DNA of 64,000 nucleotides from Larus michahellis (Eukaryota > Chordata > Aves > Charadriiformes > Laridae), in the NCBI RefSeq assembly GCF_964199755.1, contig NC_133901.1, positions 24,647,583-24,711,582 on the forward strand. The letters run 5' to 3'. The notes below the pieces were generated by a model. The model was not told the DNA's origin. It saw nothing but the letters and a program-made list of their open reading frames with translations, and ran no database searches. The position numbers and the translations under genes are program-made. Below are positions 41,301-64,000 of this stretch, one piece after another (position 1 is the stretch's first letter; each line of letters begins with the position of its first letter).

Positions 41301-41343
41301 GTTTGCATGTTTGATGGGAAGAGGACTGAACAGAATAAAATAA
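17256..41343 (+). CDS. PLS1: Plastin-1 (fimbrin, I-plastin), complete coding region in 15 exons
   Basis: This is an actin-bundling protein of intestinal and renal microvilli and hair-cell stereocilia that cross-links filaments into tight parallel bundles. Joining 17256-17325, 20656-20819, 22103-22232, 23942-24074, 24988-25069, 26376-26541, 26637-26779, 28251-28346, 29921-30116, 35167-35245, 36412-36526, 37255-37388, 38377-38500, 40618-40742 and 41208-41343 gives 1893 nt: 630 codons plus TAA with no internal stop. Every intron is GT-AG. Domains in order are EF hands with 12-residue loops at 24-35 and 64-75, then calponin-homology domains at about 122-238, 267-377, 396-505 and 519-628, forming two actin-binding modules. 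The length matches vertebrate plastins (about 627-630). The intestinal paralogue is called from overall resemblance to recalled plastin-1 sequences and from the neighbouring TRPC1. Calcium is expected to weaken bundling through the EF hands (family knowledge). The gene looks intact. Confidence 0.97.
17326..20655 (+). other. PLS1: PLS1 intron after coding exon 1 (3330 nt)
   Basis: AT-rich intron bounded by gtatgt and ttttacag. It holds one small perfect hairpin at 19451-19475 and an alternating purine/pyrimidine TA/TG patch near 19620-19640. Several short open frames occur on both strands, none with a recognisable domain. I see no repeat family or RNA gene here. Confidence 0.75.
19451..19475. 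repeat. Short perfect hairpin in PLS1 intron
   Basis: TATCCAGCA pairs with TGCTGGATA across a 7-nt loop. It is non-coding and no terminator or RNA gene is inferred. Confidence 0.6.
20656..20819 (+). CDS. PLS1: PLS1 coding exon 2 (residues 24-78): both EF-hand loops
   Basis: Carries EF loop 1, [12 protein letters not shown] (24-35), and EF loop 2, [12 protein letters not shown] (64-75). Both keep the acidic or polar residues at loop positions 1, 3, 5 and 12 and the glycine at position 6, so both look able to bind calcium. The acceptor is ttttacag and the donor tct|gtaaga. The 1283-nt intron that follows contains a 20-T run and nothing else recognisable. Confidence 0.97.
21218..21237. repeat. 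Poly(T) tract, 20 nt
   Basis: Uninterrupted run of T in a PLS1 intron. It is a simple repeat; no retrocopy body is recognisable beside it. Confidence 0.9.
22103..22232 (+). CDS. PLS1: PLS1 coding exon 3 (residues 79-121): EF-hand to CH1 linker
   Basis: Encodes the basic linker [20 protein letters not shown] and a Gly/Ser/Thr-rich stretch ending in THE QHSYS segment before the first actin-binding module. The acceptor is cttattccag and the donor tcag|gtaaga. The 1709-nt intron that follows contains a small hairpin around a strong unused donor-like site (22401-22424) and no identifiable repeat. Confidence 0.95.
22401..22424. repeat. Hairpin containing a pseudo splice donor
   Basis: ACACTTACC pairs with GGTAAGTGT across a 6-nt loop. 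The right arm, preceded by CAA, reads CAAG|GTAAGTGT, close to the consensus 5' splice site, yet no coding exon ends here. Confidence 0.6.
23942..24074 (+). CDS. PLS1: PLS1 coding exon 4 (residues 122-165): start of CH1
   Basis: Opens calponin-homology domain 1 with [20 protein letters not shown], including the first actin-binding helix. The acceptor is tcttttcag and the donor tttg|gtaagt, splitting the Cys codon 166. The 913-nt intron that follows shows only AT-rich sequence and a T-run. Confidence 0.97.
24988..25069 (+). CDS. PLS1: PLS1 coding exon 5 (residues 166-193): CH1
   Basis: Encodes [20 protein letters not shown] and then LTPFTIS, a highly conserved CH1 core segment. The acceptor is cttccttag and the donor tct|gtaagt. 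The 1306-nt intron that follows contains no recognised element. Confidence 0.97.
26376..26541 (+). CDS. PLS1: PLS1 coding exon 6 (residues 194-248): end of CH1
   Basis: Encodes [20 protein letters not shown] through [20 protein letters not shown] and the linker to CH2. The acceptor is caaatag and the donor gaag|gtaaga. The next intron is only 95 nt (26542-26636), by far the shortest in the gene. Confidence 0.97.
26637..26779 (+). CDS. PLS1: PLS1 coding exon 7 (residues 249-296): start of CH2
   Basis: CH2 begins at about 267 with [19 protein letters not shown] and continues to ISNFSQDIK. The acceptor is tgcttttag and the donor aag|gtatgt. The 1471-nt intron that follows is AT-rich without recognised repeats. 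Confidence 0.97.
28251..28346 (+). CDS. PLS1: PLS1 coding exon 8 (residues 297-328): CH2
   Basis: Encodes [20 protein letters not shown] and the following IDFSGFH segment. It is 96 nt and starts and ends in phase 0, so skipping it alone would keep the frame but break CH2. The acceptor is ttgttttag and the donor cat|gtaagt. The 1574-nt intron that follows shows nothing I can name. Confidence 0.96.
29921..30116 (+). CDS. PLS1: PLS1 coding exon 9 (residues 329-393): end of CH2
   Basis: Encodes [20 protein letters not shown] through [20 protein letters not shown], with the conserved FNTYPAL motif, completing actin-binding module 1. The acceptor follows a long pyrimidine tract ending cttttag and the donor is gaag|gtactc, one of the weaker ones in the gene. 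Confidence 0.97.
30512..30529. repeat. (TG)9 microsatellite
   Basis: Perfect dinucleotide repeat flanked by TA/TG-rich sequence. Confidence 0.95.
35064..35075. repeat. G12 homopolymer
   Basis: Twelve consecutive G on the plus strand, followed by an interrupted G-rich stretch, about 90 nt upstream of a PLS1 acceptor. Such runs are prone to length polymorphism and sequencing error. Confidence 0.9.
35167..35245 (+). CDS. PLS1: PLS1 coding exon 10 (residues 394-419): start of CH3
   Basis: Opens the second actin-binding module with [20 protein letters not shown]. The acceptor is tcactgtag and the donor acag|gtaagg. The 1166-nt intron that follows contains no recognised element. Confidence 0.97.
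36412..36526 (+). CDS. PLS1: PLS1 coding exon 11 (residues 420-458): CH3
   Basis: Encodes [20 protein letters not shown] and then the [18 protein letters not shown] region. The acceptor is tggtttag and the donor aaag|gtgggt. The 728-nt intron that follows is AT-rich with nothing notable. Confidence 0.97.
37255..37388 (+). CDS. PLS1: PLS1 coding exon 12 (residues 459-502): CH3
   Basis: Encodes [30 protein letters not shown] and [12 protein letters not shown], the conserved end of CH3. The acceptor is atttttag and the donor gaag|gtaagt, splitting Arg 503. The 988-nt intron that follows holds the two AT-rich repeat clusters listed next. Confidence 0.97.
37853..37925. repeat. AT-rich degenerate tandem repeat
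   Basis: A motif close to aattatcataaaat occurs three times (near 37855, 37888 and 37910) with AT-rich spacers. Imperfect and non-coding. Confidence 0.6.
38001..38028. repeat. Perfect 14-nt tandem duplication
   Basis: tttccacaagttaa is repeated twice without a gap (38001-38014 and 38015-38028). It looks like a recent replication-slippage event in a PLS1 intron. Confidence 0.85.
38377..38500 (+). CDS. PLS1: PLS1 coding exon 13 (residues 503-544): CH3-CH4 boundary
   Basis: Encodes [20 protein letters not shown] and then [20 protein letters not shown], where CH4 begins. The acceptor is cattaaag (an AAG type, preceded by a short pyrimidine tract) and the donor caag|gtaatc. The 2117-nt intron that follows contains the hairpin at 40075-40120. 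Confidence 0.97.
40075..40120. repeat. 46-nt hairpin, 20-bp stem with one mismatch
   Basis: TCTTAAAACAGCAA (40081-40094) pairs perfectly with TTGCTGTTTTAAGA (40101-40114) around a 6-nt loop. After one G/A mismatch the stem continues five more pairs (ttcta with tagaa). It lies in a PLS1 intron, 498 nt before the next exon. Family unknown. Confidence 0.75.
40618..40742 (+). CDS. PLS1: PLS1 coding exon 14 (residues 545-585): CH4
   Basis: Encodes [20 protein letters not shown] and then [20 protein letters not shown]. The acceptor is tcttttag and the donor ctaa|gtaagt, splitting Lys 586. The following intron is 465 nt with no recognised element. Confidence 0.97.
41208..41343 (+). CDS. PLS1: PLS1 last coding exon (residues 586-630 and stop)
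   Basis: Encodes [20 protein letters not shown], then [20 protein letters not shown] and LNRIK, ending in TAA at 41341-41343. This is the invariant plastin C-terminus completing CH4. The acceptor is gttttcaag. Confidence 0.97.
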
Positions 41344-42140
41344 TGAAGAGATGTAATACAACTTTCTGCCATGTTAAGCACGACGAATGCCTCACAGTTT
41401 ACAGAGTTCTGAAGCTTAGTATAAAATGAGAAAATTCGTAGGCATAAATATACTCATTAATTACATCTTAATAATGAGTTAAACTTTTATTGACTTTCAT
41501 AACACGTTGATTATTTATGGGTAGTATTGTTCAGAACATGTTCATTACCAAATTAACATCACAGATTTGTATTGCTTTAAAAAAATCCCACACCGTATTA
41601 ATCAAGCTTCATTTGTATTAGTTTCCGTAGCATTGTAAGAATCTGCTTCATTTTACTTGTTGTTTCAGGACCTATTGTGAAACATTGTTTGATTATTATT
41701 ATTTTTTTTTGTTGGGTGTTAATTGCATGTAGTCACACAAGTCTCAAGGTGCATTCCAGTCCTATCATGTTACTCCAAACCGCACAGAAGTTATCATCCT
41801 TGCCTTATTCTTTGAGAGCTTAACTCCTGTTGAAGCCAATGAGAGTCTCGCCATTGACTTCAGTGAGAGGAAGTGAAGGCCTATGATAATGTCTGGAAGC
41901 TAATGAATATTGCTGAAGCTGATAAACGTTTCTGTGGGAATAACCTTCAAATATACGTAGTAGTTTTGTTCTGTTACTGAGCAGGAACTTTTGCTGTCTG
42001 TATCTTAAGAAAAAAAAAAAGGAAATAGTAAGCAGAAATGTGATCATGTCATTATTAGGTCTGCATACGCATTAGCTTTTGCAGTTGGACTAAAAATCTG
42101 ATTTTTTTTTAATTTTTCATAAAATATTGTATAAGAAAAC

Positions 42141-42146
42141 AATAAA
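42141..42146 (+). terminator. PLS1: Candidate PLS1 poly(A) signal AATAAA (proximal)
   Basis: Canonical hexamer about 800 nt after the stop codon, with a G/T-rich element downstream. Confidence 0.5.
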
Positions 42147-42698
42147 GAGCTGGCTAGTCCAGTTTGGGGTTTCACATTAATATATTGCACTTCCTTATAG
42201 CTTACTTCTTTTGATTTTCCTAAAGTATGTATTGTGTGCAGAGGTTTTTGTCTGGAAAGACTGGTACATTGTCTGGATGAGATGAAGGCCATGGTTGTTA
42301 TTAATTTTAAAGTAAGTATTTGTACTCCTTTCTTTGCAGCTGTAACTTTTCACCAAACATTCTGGAGCTGGATATTTAATGAAGTTATTACCAGAAGCCA
42401 AACAATAAAAAAGAAAGAAAACTAAATAAAAATGAAAGATTTTTTTTTTTTAAATATGAAGCTGCTACTTTCTCAGCTTCTGAAAACAGTCCTAAGTGTG
42501 GCAAAACCCAAGAATCATGATGAGTGAACTGTTGGACTAAGCTTTACATCTTCAGTATCTTGCAAAACATATGAACAGAAAGAAGATGTATCTATTTAGT
42601 TTCTAATTTATACAAGGGGATACAGGGAGGTGAGAGAATTAAGTGCTTGGATTTAGATCCATTTGTGTCTGTTTACTGGTTTGTATTGTCTGGACAAG

Positions 42699-42704
42699 AA
42701 TAAA
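42699..42704 (+). terminator. PLS1: Candidate PLS1 poly(A) signal AATAAA (distal)
   Basis: Canonical hexamer about 1.36 kb after the stop codon, followed by T- and G/T-rich sequence. It would give a longer 3' UTR ending about 0.9 kb before the TRPC1 CpG island. Confidence 0.5.
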
Positions 42705-42865
42705 TTATTAATATTTGATAGTTAGCTGGTTTCTATTCCGTTTCAAACGGTGACTGGCTGTTGTACAGAATTTGAGTTCTGTGCCCTGATTCTGTAGTTG
42801 AATCAAAGTCCTCATTCAAGATAGGCTAAATGAAGCTTACTTCACCTCTATACCGCAACAATAAA

Positions 42866-43589
42866 TTATCTCGAGATACGCAATTCTGAAGTACTGTATT
42901 TACTTGCACAGGCATCTCCTGTTGTGTAAACTAGGGCTGTAGTGTTTTGTTCCCTTTAGGGAAAAATCTGCTACAAATGTGTCCCATTATTATATATCCA
43001 GAATTACTTTAAACTTGCTTTGATCACATTGAAATGGGTTTTCAGGGGCAGCCATCTCCTGCTTCTCAGCGTAGAAGTTTGACAGATAAGCTAGGAGCTA
43101 CATGTTGAAGGATAAGTGACGGCTAACACCATCTGAAAAGAGCTGTCTTCTGAGAATAATGTCTCTAATGTTAACCAAACAAGATCTTTCTAAAGAAAAT
43201 TCAAAAAACACTGAGTCAGACTTCTATCTTACATTAATCCTTACAGCTCAGCTGAAGTCACTAAAGCTATGGACTTGTTGTGTGCTTCCACATACTCCAA
43301 ACATAGGCTAAGGAAATCAGTGGTAAATTCTTGTATAGCATACAAAAAATTAGTTTGTGCCTGGTAGCTCCTGTAACATATAAACGGCTTTTTGAAGTTT
43401 AAGGACAAGATGGCACGTGATTTTAATATGAAAACAGGAAAACAAATAGATATGGTTTCTAGAAGTAGTCACAGAAGAGGAAAGCAAATGAAAGATGTTC
43501 TAACAGGTGTTTGGAAGTTGGCAGCAGAGAGTAGCAGCTAGGAGAAAGTCAGATTCAAGGGGAAAGGCAGGAATGGGGACAACCAGTAG
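42866..43589. other. PLS1-TRPC1 intergenic spacer
   Basis: Ordinary AT-rich sequence between the last candidate PLS1 poly(A) signal and the rise in GC that begins the TRPC1 CpG island. I see no gene or repeat. Confidence 0.7.
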
Positions 43590-43916
43590 CCAGGTGCTGG
43601 CGATGCGCTGCGGTCCGTCTTCTCGACGCCTCACCGCGCGGGGAGCGGACGAGCTCCCCTCACCGCTGCTGACGGGCGCGGGTCCCGTGCCCGCCCGACC
43701 CCGGCCCCTAGACAGCGTCTGGGGGAAGGTGAATTGCGGGGGGAGCGGCAGACGCCTGTGGCGGGACTGCGCCCTCGGCCGGTGGGTCGCCCCAGCGCCC
43801 AGCGGCGCTCCTCCCCGTTGCCCCTCGCCGTGGGGACGCCGCCATCGGAGCCTGCGCAGTGCGGCGGGGAGCGGTGGCCCTCCGCCCTGCCCTGCCCTGC
43901 CGGCCCGCGGCGCTGA

Positions 43917-64000
<20,084 letters not shown>

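Larger units (their letters stand above)
41344..42865 (+). other. PLS1: PLS1 3' UTR with several candidate poly(A) signals
   Basis: AATAAA hexamers lie at 42141-42146, 42404-42409, 42425-42430, 42699-42704 and 42860-42865. The first is followed within about 20 nt by a G/T-rich stretch (gtttggggttt) and the 42699 site by G/T-rich sequence as well, so these two look the most usable. The true end cannot be fixed without transcript data; the right boundary given is simply the last candidate. Confidence 0.6.

Noticed and set aside
41334..41339. AATAAA overlapping the PLS1 stop codon region
   Set aside because: It is created by the codons for Arg-Ile-Lys-stop. Cleavage there would leave almost no 3' UTR, and better signals follow downstream.

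Overview
This is a vertebrate nuclear window, most likely from a bird. Coding exons are short, separated by AT-rich introns, and joined by GT-AG junctions. The only clear interspersed repeats are 5'-truncated CR1 LINE fragments ending in the ATTCTATGATT-type tail typical of bird and reptile genomes. I did not identify the species. No bacterial, viral, CRISPR or other specialised accessory system is visible.

Two protein-coding genes lie head to tail on the plus strand. PLS1 (plastin-1, intestinal fimbrin) has its whole coding region here: 15 coding exons from 17256 to 41343. Spliced, they give one uninterrupted 630-codon frame (1893 nt with stop) with two EF hands and four calponin-homology domains. 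Its 5' non-coding exon(s) and promoter are not evident in the 17 kb upstream, which reads as intron 1 or intergenic sequence. A 3' UTR with several AATAAA signals follows to about 42.2-42.9 kb.

About 0.7 to 1.4 kb later a CpG island (about 43590-44440) marks the promoter and first exon of TRPC1, a TRPC-family cation channel subunit. Eleven coding exons (44031-63764) give 641 in-frame codons: the ankyrin repeats, the linker with a zinc-site motif, S1-S6 and the pore. The C-terminal exons (TRP box and coiled coil, about 140 residues by comparison with human) lie beyond the right edge.

The PLS1-TRPC1 order and orientation match the human 3q23 neighbourhood. The proteins work separately: PLS1 bundles actin in microvilli and stereocilia, and TRPC1 is a membrane channel subunit in calcium signalling.

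Other features are a U6 snRNA pseudogene in TRPC1 intron 1, three CR1 fragments, a 134-bp perfect-arm inverted repeat upstream of PLS1, several small hairpins and tandem duplications, and a 35-T tract in TRPC1 intron 8. The most check-worthy biology is at TRPC1: a frame-neutral exon 3 with a poor, tandem donor site, and an out-of-frame AUG whose ORF overlaps the start codon.
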